Source: Halovenus sp. (GTDB lineage Archaea > Halobacteriota > Halobacteria > Halobacteriales > Haloarculaceae). From it: a stretch of DNA of 13,531 nt. Positions 1 through 6,874 of this stretch are shown piece by piece. Made by a program: the position numbers and the translations under genes. Positions within the stretch are counted from its first letter, which is position 1. Each line of letters starts with the position of its first letter. The stretch lies in assembly GCA_028274925.1 (NCBI GenBank), contig JAQCNR010000215.1, positions 1-13,531 on the forward strand, written 5' to 3'. Under the pieces are notes generated by a model. That model was given only the letters and a program-made list of their open reading frames with translations. It was not told the origin of the DNA and ran no database searches.

Positions 1-28
1 TACGTACCTGTACAATTCTCACGAGAGG

Positions 29-88
29 TTGTCCGTACGTGTAAGATTGATTCGAACGAGTCAGAACGGTACATACTCGTCCGGACAA
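29..88. promoter_or_regulatory. Inverted repeat upstream of the PhoU-domain gene
   Basis: Two 15-base arms face each other: TTGTCCGTACGTGTA at 29-43 on + and TTGTCCGGACGAGTA read on - from 88 to 74, with 13 of 15 positions identical. They lie 43-102 bases upstream of the start codon at 131. A weak TATA-like stretch (GGTACATA, about 68-75) abuts the second arm. The arrangement resembles a dimer- or tetramer-binding operator, possibly autoregulatory for the winged-helix protein that follows. The repeat is seen directly; binding is inferred. The second arm contains the palindrome GTCCGGAC, which also occurs in coding DNA here, so the core alone is not specific. Confidence 0.45.
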
Positions 89-130
89 TTTGTGGACCAG
101 CCCTAAGACGCGGAGTCGAGACTGTCGGAT

Positions 131-1036
131 ATGTTCCACCGAGCGAGACAGCGTCCACTGGGTAGCGGCGGTCGTGATGCCACACGTGCCGAGGTGATCG
201 AGGCAATCGACAGGACAGCACCGGAGACCAAAGCTGAACTGGCAGCGACCGTCGGCATTTCTGAGCAGTATCTCTCGGAACTCCTGCAGGAGCTCAAATC
301 GGAAGACGTTGTCCGCAAAGGCTACGTCGTCGACGATGGCGAACTGTACGCCAATTCGGGCGAGATATCGAAGCTCCACAGTGGGGGGAGTGACGCTGTC
401 AACGACGTAGCCGAAGGAACGACCAGTGACCGTGGGACCGAAGTGCTCGCGTTACTCGAACCACTGAAATCCGTGACAACGCGCCAGTACGATGCCGCCC
501 GCGCGGCGTTCTTTGGCGAGAGCGTCGACCGCTCGGCCCAGACGTTGGAATCGCTGGCGAACGAACGCTACTCCGCGGTACTCGCCGAACTAAAATCCTA
601 CACGCTGACGACGGACTGGCCGGGCAATCGCGTCGCGGCGGACCTCTCGACAATTGCGACGAACCTCGAAATCGTCGGAGACCGAGCCTGTTTCATCGCC
701 GATGTCGTCGATGCAGAGGGAACCGACGCGAACGGAATCGTCGCCGAGCGAATGGCCGATATCTTCGAGTCCGGCGAACAGATCAACGAGTATTTTTCGC
801 GGATCTTCTTCGACTGCGAACTCGACGTGCATCAGAAACTCCGCGAGCGAGAAGAGAGCGTCCACCGGGATCTGAACGAACTATTCGAGCTGGTAACGGC
901 GTACGACCCGGAGATGTACGGCTATCTGGTGACGATTACTCGGGCGCTCGAACGAACGATTTACTACTGGGTCGACGCTGCCGAACTGGCAGTGCACCTC
1001 CACTCCGGCCTTCGACCAGATCACACCGAAATATAA
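131..1036 (+). CDS. Winged-helix/PhoU-domain protein, candidate phosphorus regulator
   Basis: This 301-residue acidic protein has two parts. Residues about 19-75 form a helix-turn-helix with a wing: AELAATVGISEQYLSELL (36-52) is a typical HTH, followed by a beta-hairpin-like GYVVDDGELY. Residues about 105-290 are helical and look like the PhoU bundle: DLSTIATNLEIVGDRACFIA (171-190) carries the E-x3-D pattern of a PhoU metal site (E180, D184), and a second repeat ends in YLVTITRALERTIYYWVDAA. PhoU proteins are cytoplasmic modulators of phosphate transport and signalling; haloarchaea commonly fuse them to DNA-binding domains. The second repeat seems to lack the full E-x3-D pair. The ATG at 131 is chosen as the first start with a complete HTH downstream. 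It converges on a broken acetyltransferase gene 9 bases away. Control of the phosphonate genes is inferred from domain and position only. Confidence 0.75.
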   Translation: MFHRARQRPLGSGGRDATRAEVIEAIDRTAPETKAELAATVGISEQYLSELLQELKSEDVVRKGYVVDDGELYANSGEISKLHSGGSDAVNDVAEGTTSDRGTEVLALLEPLKSVTTRQYDAARAAFFGESVDRSAQTLESLANERYSAVLAELKSYTLTTDWPGNRVAADLSTIATNLEIVGDRACFIADVVDAEGTDANGIVAERMADIFESGEQINEYFSRIFFDCELDVHQKLREREESVHRDLNELFELVTAYDPEMYGYLVTITRALERTIYYWVDAAELAVHLHSGLRPDHTEI

Positions 1037-1045
1037 GAAGGAGCC

Positions 1046-1367
1046 TCAGTCAGACTGGTCGATACGCTCCGGTGCGTACCGTTCGAGAAACAGCTCCAGG
1101 TCACGGAACGCATCGAGTCGGTCAGCCAGGGTCTCGTGCTCCCAGTGCCACCACTCGGTAGCCTCGATGCGGGCGGCGACATCTTCTGGAAACCGGGCGG
1201 CGGACCGATTCGGCTGACACCTCAGCAATGGCCGTGTACGGCGCAACGTCCTCGGTGACGACAGCGCCTGCACCGACCACAGCGCGGTTTCCGATGGTGA
1301 CACCGGGAAGAGCGAGCACCCCGTGGCTGACCCACATCTCGTAGTCGGCCTCCCCGTGAACTGGTCT
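1046..1367 (-). pseudogene. 3' remnant of a phosphonate-type hexapeptide acetyltransferase gene
   Basis: Read on -, this stretch matches the C-terminal half of the intact acetyltransferase at 7570-8235, from about its residue 117. Bases around 1367-1200 encode WVSHGVLALPGVTIG and NRAVVGAGAVVTEDVAPYT, matching WIGHGAIVLPGVTVG and its continuation. The match then switches frame: an extra base in the GGG at about 1195-1197 separates the ...AESVRR frame from the RFPEDVAARIEATEWW frame. In the last block 30 of 38 residues equal the intact copy. The first ~116 residues, including the NHPxD catalytic-histidine region, are missing, and the usual GVPAEP turn has decayed to EVSAES. Truncation plus frameshift make this a non-functional fragment. 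No start or promoter for it was identified. Confidence 0.85.
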
Positions 1368-1414
1368 CGAAACGAACTGCGACCGAGCGATCCAAGGAAG
1401 CATAATTCGGATGA

Positions 1415-1431
1415 GTCCGGACTTTCCGGAC
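1415..1431. promoter_or_regulatory. Tandem TCCGGAC repeat upstream of the lipoprotein gene
   Basis: TCCGGAC occurs at 1416-1422 and again at 1425-1431, a 9-base period, within 36-51 bases of the GTG start at 1467. The first copy is the full palindrome GTCCGGAC, which also forms the core of one inverted-repeat arm upstream of the PhoU-domain gene. A shared regulator is possible but unproven; the same octamer occurs in coding DNA at about 8182-8189. Confidence 0.25.
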
Positions 1432-1466
1432 GATACATTGAGGGATAACCTGATCTCAGTCAAAGT

Positions 1467-1862
1467 GTGTACAGACGAACCGTACTCGGGACTCTCGCCG
1501 TGGGTTTCGGAGTGTTACTTGGTGGCTGTTTCGAATCGAGCGTCGATGGAGAAATCGTCTCGAACGAGACGTCACTCGTGCTTTCTCACGAACACGCGAC
1601 GCAGTCGACTCCCTCCGGGGTCAGAATCCTCGTCGAGGTGACTCTCGAAAATGACGGAACTGAACCGATTACAGCCGACGGCCGTGTCCCGCGAATCGTC
1701 TGCACGTTTCGAAACGACTCGGGAGAGAGCCTCTACGAATCTGGACGAAGGCTGACGGATTCCGTCGAAGTCGGTGAAACGACGACAGTGGAGTTTCCCA
1801 TGGCTGTGAACGTTGACGACGTGACGCGATACGAACTCCGGAGCGAGTGGGTTGATGAGTAG
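1467..1862 (+). CDS. Small Tat-exported lipoprotein of unknown function
   Basis: This 131-residue protein starts with GTG. It opens with a twin-arginine signal (RR at residues 3-4, MYRRTVLG), a hydrophobic stretch, and a lipobox LLGGC with C21 as the predicted lipidated residue. It is therefore expected to be anchored outside the membrane through the Tat route, as is usual for haloarchaeal lipoproteins. The mature part (about 22-131) looks like one beta-sandwich: VRILVEVTLENDGTEPIT, then GESLYESGRRL, then ETTTVEFPM. This resembles FxLYD-type or similar extracellular domains with the pattern 'modified strand - asparagine turn - glycine - polar strand'. No catalytic residues stand out. It lies between the broken acetyltransferase gene and the phosphatase gene. 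A link with phosphonate uptake cannot be shown from sequence. Confidence 0.75.
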   Translation: MYRRTVLGTLAVGFGVLLGGCFESSVDGEIVSNETSLVLSHEHATQSTPSGVRILVEVTLENDGTEPITADGRVPRIVCTFRNDSGESLYESGRRLTDSVEVGETTTVEFPMAVNVDDVTRYELRSEWVDE

Positions 1863-1956
1863 CATTCGTCTGCCTCACACGGTGTCTCGACTGTACGAGT
1901 GACCGTCTTGCTGAAGAGAGCGGGAACAGCGTTTGAAAACTAACAACAATAACACA

Positions 1957-2766
1957 ATGACTCAAAACGACACAATCCTCGAGACTGCGATTGCTGCGGC
2001 GACTGCCGGCGGAGAAGTTGCACTGGAGCGGTTTGGAATGGACCTTGCGGTGGATAACAAGGGCGACCCAGACGAAGCCATGGGGCCAGCAGATGTCGTG
2101 ACTGAGACGGATCGGGAGACACAACGGCGTGTTGTTTCGGTGTTGACCGAAGCCGACCCGACAGCGACCATCGTCGGCGAGGAGAACGACGCACAAAAAA
2201 CGGTCCCGGAGACGGGTCGTGCATGGGTAATCGACCCGATCGACGGGACCTTCAATTTCATTCGTGGCGTCCACTACTGGACGACCAGTGTTGCGGCGAC
2301 TGTCGACGGCGAGCCAGTCGCAGCCTGCAACTTCTTACCAGCCCTCGACAGGACGTATACCGCAGACGACAGCGATGCATTCCTCGATGGTAGTTCAATC
2401 TCAGTTAGCAACCGAGCAGCCTGGAAAGCAACGACAGTTGCACCAATTATCCCGCCATCGCACGGAGAACGGTCCGCCTACAGTGGCGGTGTGGCTGAAC
2501 TCGTCGAGCAGTTCGGATCGACTATCAGGTACTGCAGTGCACAGGTGACATTAGCCTTGCTCGCCCGTGGTGCACTTGATGGCGCAGTGACGCCGCAACG
2601 CCCCAACCCGTGGGATAGTCTCGCCGGGGTACAGTTGGTCCGACAAGCCGGTGGAGTCGTCACCGACCTCGACGGTGAGCGCTGGACCGTGAACAGCGAC
2701 AGTATGGTCGCCTCGAACGGCCAGATTCACGAGCAACTGCTCGAAACAGCACAGAGCCTTCGCTAA
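1957..2766 (+). CDS. Inositol-monophosphatase-family sugar-phosphate phosphatase
   Basis: This is a Mg2+-dependent phosphatase of the inositol monophosphatase/fructose-1,6-bisphosphatase/PAP-phosphatase superfamily, 269 residues, close to the usual length. The metal-binding motifs are intact: IVGEEN (E75), WVIDPIDGTFNF (90-101, D93, D96, T98) and WDSLAGVQLVRQAGG (219-233, D220). A TTG at 1933 would add eight residues of low-complexity Asn/Thr; the ATG at 1957 is preferred because MTQNDTILETAIAAA begins the family's first helix. Substrate cannot be told from these motifs: archaeal members act on inositol 1-phosphate, fructose 1,6-bisphosphate or related esters. It is followed 66 bases later by an EamA transporter and then by surE. 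That neighbourhood suggests a phosphate-ester salvage role next to C-P lyase genes, but this is inference. Confidence 0.88.
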   Translation: MTQNDTILETAIAAATAGGEVALERFGMDLAVDNKGDPDEAMGPADVVTETDRETQRRVVSVLTEADPTATIVGEENDAQKTVPETGRAWVIDPIDGTFNFIRGVHYWTTSVAATVDGEPVAACNFLPALDRTYTADDSDAFLDGSSISVSNRAAWKATTVAPIIPPSHGERSAYSGGVAELVEQFGSTIRYCSAQVTLALLARGALDGAVTPQRPNPWDSLAGVQLVRQAGGVVTDLDGERWTVNSDSMVASNGQIHEQLLETAQSLR

Positions 2767-2832
2767 GGTGAGTGGAATGGACCGGACAGTGAACGCAGAC
2801 CATCCGCGAGCGAGTGGGACAAAGACCAGCAG

Positions 2833-3708
2833 ATGACGAGTGGTTTCGTGCTGTCGATAGCCGCAGCGCTCGTCCTCGGGAGCTATCTGGTCGGCGTCAA
2901 ACGGTATTTCAGTCAGTATCCGCCGACGCTGCTCGTCGCGCTGACCTACAGCGTCGCGGTGGCGTGGTACCTGCCCGCTGTTGCACTTGCTGTCCCGACG
3001 GATCAACTGATTTTTTCGGTGGGCCTCCGTGGCGGAGCAGTGCTCGTGGGAACTGCCGGGTTCACTGCCCTCGCGTTGTTCGCATTCTACCGCTCGCTGG
3101 CAATCGGGGACGTGTCCTACGTTGCACCGATAAGCAAGATTGTTCCCGTTTTCGTCCTTCCGCTGGAAGTGCTGCTACTCGGTCAGGAGCTGTCAGCCCT
3201 CCAGGTTGGAGGGGTCTGTGTCGCCACTGTCGCCGTCTACGTCGCGAACTACAAGAGTGACTCCTTGCTCGCACCCATACAGCAGTTGGCCCGGAGCAAG
3301 GCGGGGCTATTAGCGCTTGCTAGCGCGGCCGCGTTCGGTGTTGTCGACGTCGGGAAGCGAATCAGCATGCAAGAACTCGGCGTCTCTCCGGAGGGGTTCG
3401 TAGCCACGATGCTCGTCCTCGTGACGCTGTTTCTGGCACCGTCTGCTGTCAGGAACCGCCGCGCTGTCGACTGGTGGGCTGATCGGTATTTGTTGGCAGT
3501 TGCGGGGCTAGTCCTCGTCGTTGGGCAACACCTCGTCGCAGTCGCCTTCCAGACACTCCCGGCGAGTGTCGTCTCCCCGATAGTCAATACTCAGGGTGTC
3601 GTGGCTGTTTTCCTCGGCAGTGTCCTGCTCGGGGAGCCACACGTTCGAGTTCGTCTCGCTGCAGCAGGGTTGGCAGTGATTGGAATCGTTTGCATCTCCA
3701 TCGGGTAA
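2833..3708 (+). CDS. EamA-type (DMT superfamily) membrane transporter
   Basis: This 291-residue, very hydrophobic protein has about ten predicted membrane segments arranged as two five-helix halves, the layout of EamA/RhaT-like drug/metabolite transporters. The first half ends around ISKIVPVFVLPLEVLLLGQE, the standard 'P-x-x-x-x-x-x-G-E' end of an EamA repeat. The second half ends at SPIVNTQGVVAVFLGSVLLG with GEP after it, the same signature. The substrate is unknown; relatives export metabolites, amino acids or nucleosides. The start is the ATG at 2833. No clear TATA box is visible in the 66 bases after the phosphatase stop, so co-transcription with that gene is likely. Confidence 0.85.
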   Translation: MTSGFVLSIAAALVLGSYLVGVKRYFSQYPPTLLVALTYSVAVAWYLPAVALAVPTDQLIFSVGLRGGAVLVGTAGFTALALFAFYRSLAIGDVSYVAPISKIVPVFVLPLEVLLLGQELSALQVGGVCVATVAVYVANYKSDSLLAPIQQLARSKAGLLALASAAAFGVVDVGKRISMQELGVSPEGFVATMLVLVTLFLAPSAVRNRRAVDWWADRYLLAVAGLVLVVGQHLVAVAFQTLPASVVSPIVNTQGVVAVFLGSVLLGEPHVRVRLAAAGLAVIGIVCISIG

Positions 3709-3825
3709 CGATTCCACGACTGTCACGAGATCGAACAGCGACACCACGCCCAATCCATCTCGATGAGGAGGCCACAGAGTCGTACGAGCTAGATTGTACT
3801 GCTCTTGTCCTATCCCTATTCGCAT

Positions 3826-3842
3826 ATAGCTATCTTATAAAA
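3826..3842 (+). promoter_or_regulatory. TATA-box promoter of surE
   Basis: TTATAAAA at 3835-3842 is centred about 36 bases before the surE ATG at 3875, which would place transcription start near 3865 and give a leader of roughly 10 bases. Immediately upstream is the palindrome ATAGCTAT (3826-3833), where a BRE or operator would lie. The rest of the 166-base gap from 3709 to 3874 shows no gene. Confidence 0.6.
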
Positions 3843-3874
3843 GTACAAACGATTTTGTGCCGCATTCCTAGTCG

Positions 3875-4723
3875 ATGGATCGAGATATCGTAGAAATCGT
3901 CCTGACAAACGACGATGGCATCGATGCCACCGGGTTGAGAGAGGTGTACGAGCAGTTGGCCGAGATCGGAAACGTAACTGTTGTTGCTCCATCGACGGAC
4001 AACAGCGGGGTCGGGCGTGTCCTTTCGATGGGTCGGTCGAGTCCGCTCACCTTCGACGATGACTCCCAGTCGATCGATCTCAGTCCGCCCGAGTACTCGT
4101 GGGAGGTCCCGTTCCGCCAGCACGAACTGGGCTACGAAGTCGTCGGCACCCCCGCAGACTGTGTCGTCGCTGCCGTCTCCGCTCTCGATATCGACCCGGA
4201 TGTCGTCGTCTCCGGCTGTAATCCGGGTCCAAACGTCGGGATGGGTGTGCTCGGCCGCTCTGGAACAGTCTCCGCAGCAGCGGAAGCGGCCCACCTCGGC
4301 GTTCCCGGGATTGCCATCTCCAGTTCGCGTCTCGAAGACGACCAGGGCGACTTTTCGGTCGAATCTGATTTCACTCGCCAACTCGTCCAGTACGCGCTGG
4401 AGACAGACCTGTTCGAGACGCTCGATTATCTCAATGCGCTGGTGCCGCCGTCCCGTCCCGAGCGGGTCGTCGTGACCGAGCCCTCTGAATCGAGCAACGT
4501 CACTGCTGAGGTCGATACGTCCACGAATCAGTTCACATTCACCCACACGTACTTCAAGGGATTACAGAACGGACACGAAAATCAGGAGTCACCCGGGACG
4601 GACCGTCACGCTGTCGAACAGAACGAGGCGAGTCTCTCCCCGTTGACAATCCGTGATGGACCAGTCGAAAGCGACCTTCTACAAACGTTCGCAGATGGGT
4701 ATCAGCCTCGGTCAACGCAATGA
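3875..4723 (+). CDS. surE: SurE-family 5'/3'-nucleotidase
   Basis: SurE proteins are metal-dependent cytoplasmic phosphatases that dephosphorylate nucleoside monophosphates and other esters. All family motifs are present: LTNDDGIDATGL (10-21) with metal ligands D13 and D14; VVAPSTDNSG (36-45) with S44; GTPADCV (91-97); SGCNPGPNVG (113-122) with N116; and SGTVSAAAEAAHLGVPGIA (129-147). At 282 residues it is slightly longer than many bacterial SurE proteins, with a variable acidic C-terminal part after about residue 210. It has its own TATA-like promoter. An 18-residue open frame starts at its stop codon (ATGA overlap). It may act on nucleotides released by phosphonate breakdown or on unrelated substrates; sequence alone does not decide. 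Confidence 0.9.
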   Translation: MDRDIVEIVLTNDDGIDATGLREVYEQLAEIGNVTVVAPSTDNSGVGRVLSMGRSSPLTFDDDSQSIDLSPPEYSWEVPFRQHELGYEVVGTPADCVVAAVSALDIDPDVVVSGCNPGPNVGMGVLGRSGTVSAAAEAAHLGVPGIAISSSRLEDDQGDFSVESDFTRQLVQYALETDLFETLDYLNALVPPSRPERVVVTEPSESSNVTAEVDTSTNQFTFTHTYFKGLQNGHENQESPGTDRHAVEQNEASLSPLTIRDGPVESDLLQTFADGYQPRSTQ

Positions 4724-4776
4724 GTGGCCTCGGTGCGTTCGAGGAGGTGATTCCAGCTGCAACCGATGTCACCTAA
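4720..4776 (+). other. 18-codon open frame overlapping the surE stop
   Basis: An ATG at 4720 overlaps the surE TGA as ATGA, the usual arrangement for a coupled downstream gene. It reads MSGLGAFEEVIPAATDVT and stops at TAA 4774-4776, over the last codon of the convergent MFS gene. It is either chance or the first codons of a gene whose body was lost when the arsenic cassette arrived. No homology is recognised. Confidence 0.2.
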
Positions 4777-6023
4777 TCTGCCACGTTCGGCTGCTTTTCA
4801 GTCCGTAGTTCGGTTCCGGCGGTCATCCAGAGCAGATAGACTCCACCCACTCCGAACAGTGCACCAGCCCCGAGCGTCGCCATCGCGAGTGCGTAGCCGC
4901 CGGCGTCGAGTGCAGCACCGAACAGGACGGGTGAGACGACGCCCGGAAGCGTCCCCAGGAACGCCTGCAGGGAGAGTGCGGTCCCGAGTTGCTCGTCGTC
5001 GACGACGAGCGTAATAGCCGTCGAGGTCGGGGCACTGTCCATCGTGAGCACGACCCCGTATCCAAGCACGACGCCCGCAAGGACCACCAGTGACTCCCAG
5101 ACGAGACCACCGAGCAGGACGGTGGTCGTGCCACTGGCAGCGAGGGCAACGGCGATTACGTGCAACCGACCGACGCGGTCGCTCAGCCAGCCCCCGACAA
5201 GGTTTCCGACGCCGCCGACGGCTGTGACCAACCCGGCCAGCAGTCCGGCCGTTGCGACCGGCGTCGCTGTCGCGCTGACGGCCGCTGTCGAGACGAGGAA
5301 GGCTGGAAGCCAGTTCCGAATCCCGAACAGCTCCCAGTTGTGCGCGCTGTAGACGCCGACGGCGGCGAGAAACGACCGGTTCCGAAGCAGCGACAGGTCG
5401 AACCCGCCCTTGTTGGACTCCCTGCTTGGGTTGTCACGGCCGAACAGAAACATAATCGGACCAGCACAGAGTGCGAGCAAACTCGTGACGACGATACCAC
5501 TTCGCCAGCCGTATCCGGACGCGACCAGCGACGTCAGCGCGAAGGAGAGCCCGCTGCTCACCGAGAAGGTGCCGACGTACACACCCATCGCTGTCCCGCG
5601 GTGTGCTGGGTCGAACCACTCGCTGACGAATCGCATCCCCGGAACGTAGACTGCTGCCATCCCGACACCGCCGAGAAAGCGGAGTGCAGTTCCGACAAGC
5701 ACCCCGTTGGCGACCACACCGAACGCGACGCTGGCGGCCGCCGCTCCGGTCGCGCCAACCGCGATAACCCCCCGTGAGGTATACCTGTCGGCAACTGCGC
5801 CGAACGGGATCACGGCGAGGAGATACCCCGCCTGGAAGGCGCCGTAGACGACACCGGCATGAACGCCGCTCAGGTCCCACCGCTCGACAATCGTGGGCAA
5901 CACCGCAGAGTAGTTGAACCAGAGCAACCCTGACAACAACAGGGTGGCGCTTGCGACTGCCAGCATTCGCACGTTTGATTGGCCACTCCACTCGTCGCCC
6001 GACCCGTCTTCGTGTGCCGACAT
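4773..6023 (-). CDS. Major facilitator superfamily transporter, third gene of the ars cassette
   Basis: This 416-residue protein has about 12 membrane helices. The cytoplasmic loop GAVADRYTSRG after helix 2 is the family's motif A (G-x3-D-R-x-x-x-R), and GWLSDRVGR is its second-half counterpart. The central loop holds FGRDNPSRESNKGG, and the N-terminus is a short acidic cytoplasmic tail. It starts 11 bases after the arsM stop on the same strand, so it is almost certainly co-transcribed with arsR and arsM. That suggests export of an arsenic species, possibly a methylated one, by analogy with other MFS genes in ars operons. The sequence resembles general MFS (CynX/NarK-like) carriers and I cannot assign it to a named arsenical efflux family. 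It converges on surE. Confidence 0.8.
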   Translation of the reverse strand: MSAHEDGSGDEWSGQSNVRMLAVASATLLLSGLLWFNYSAVLPTIVERWDLSGVHAGVVYGAFQAGYLLAVIPFGAVADRYTSRGVIAVGATGAAAASVAFGVVANGVLVGTALRFLGGVGMAAVYVPGMRFVSEWFDPAHRGTAMGVYVGTFSVSSGLSFALTSLVASGYGWRSGIVVTSLLALCAGPIMFLFGRDNPSRESNKGGFDLSLLRNRSFLAAVGVYSAHNWELFGIRNWLPAFLVSTAAVSATATPVATAGLLAGLVTAVGGVGNLVGGWLSDRVGRLHVIAVALAASGTTTVLLGGLVWESLVVLAGVVLGYGVVLTMDSAPTSTAITLVVDDEQLGTALSLQAFLGTLPGVVSPVLFGAALDAGGYALAMATLGAGALFGVGGVYLLWMTAGTELRTEKQPNVAD

Positions 6024-6034
6024 CGTCGTGGTCG

Positions 6035-6874
6035 TCAGACCCGTGTTGTCGGTTTGCGAGCCTCGATAGTCGCGCTAACGATATACTCGCTCAGGTCGCG
6101 CTCGTCGTCCCACTCGCTGATGAATTCGTCGCTGTCATCTTTCGGCTCGATCTGAATGTCGACGAACCCGGCGTCGTCGAGCATCCGTTCGATCGACTCG
6201 ACCGTCGACGCACCGGCAACGCAGGCCGCAAGGGAGTCCGGATCGCCTGCGACGGAGTCGGGGAGTGGCGCAGTCAGCACGACATCCGAGACAGCGAGTC
6301 GACCGTCTGGAACAAGCGCACGGAACGCCTCCGCGAAGACCTGCGCCTTCGCCGGCGAGAGGTTGATCACACAGTTAGAAATGACGACATCGACGGACGC
6401 GTCGGCTACGGGCAGGTGTTCGATTTCGCCGAGGCGAAATTCAACGGTTTCTGTGTCGTTCTTGTCGACGTTCTCGCGTGCCTTTCCGACCATCTCGGGC
6501 GTCATGTCCACGCCGATAACGTGGCCCTCGTCTCCAACCTCACGCGCAGCGAGGAAACAGTCGAAGCCAGCACCGGAGCCTAAATCGAGTACCGTCTCGC
6601 CCGGGTCGAGGTCCGCAATCGCATTCGGGTTCCCACAGCCGAGGCCGAGATCAGCCCCGTCGGCGACTGCTTCGACGTCGTCCTGAGAGTACCCGAGTTG
6701 CTCGCTGTTCGTTCCGGCCGAGTCGTCACAGCACTCCGCCTCTTCTCCGGGGGTACTCTCACAGCAGGATTGCTGGTCATCTTCGGTTGCGATCTCAGCA
6801 TAACGCTCTCTGACGATTTGGCGCTGTTCGTTCGCACTGCGCGAGGATTCCTCGGTCGAAGGTGTCTCACTCAT
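6035..6874 (-). CDS. arsM: Arsenite S-adenosylmethionine methyltransferase
   Basis: ArsM methylates arsenite to methylated arsenicals using S-adenosylmethionine. Class I methyltransferase motif I is TVLDLGSGAGFDCFLAA (94-110), followed by GHVIGVDMTPEMVGKAREN. The conserved cysteines that bind trivalent arsenic fit ISNCVINLSP (C168) and AACVAGA (C218); GLGCGNP (C80) is the usual ArsM block before the SAM site. N-terminal Cys pairs C37-C38 and C48-C49 may help bind arsenic. Length 279 fits the family. Its ATG overlaps the end of arsR by 8 bases, implying translational coupling, and the MFS gene follows 11 bases after its stop. Expected location is the cytoplasm. Methylation serves detoxification, with products volatilised or exported. 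Confidence 0.92.
   Translation of the reverse strand: MSETPSTEESSRSANEQRQIVRERYAEIATEDDQQSCCESTPGEEAECCDDSAGTNSEQLGYSQDDVEAVADGADLGLGCGNPNAIADLDPGETVLDLGSGAGFDCFLAAREVGDEGHVIGVDMTPEMVGKARENVDKNDTETVEFRLGEIEHLPVADASVDVVISNCVINLSPAKAQVFAEAFRALVPDGRLAVSDVVLTAPLPDSVAGDPDSLAACVAGASTVESIERMLDDAGFVDIQIEPKDDSDEFISEWDDERDLSEYIVSATIEARKPTTRV

Noticed and set aside
1933..1956. TTG start adding eight residues to the phosphatase
   Set aside because: The added residues are Asn/Thr low complexity, and the ATG at 1957 starts at the family's first helix.
1669..2274. 201-codon open frame on - across the lipoprotein and phosphatase genes
   Set aside because: It covers parts of two genes with clear motifs on +, is rich in Arg/Cys/Ser, and shows no domain.
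2778..2836. 19-codon open frame ending on the EamA start (possible leader peptide)
   Set aside because: No attenuation structure or repeated regulatory codons; short frames like this are expected by chance.
5160..5777. 205-codon open frame on + opposite the MFS gene
   Set aside because: It has low-complexity Arg/Asp/Pro composition and runs antisense to well-defined membrane helices and MFS motifs.
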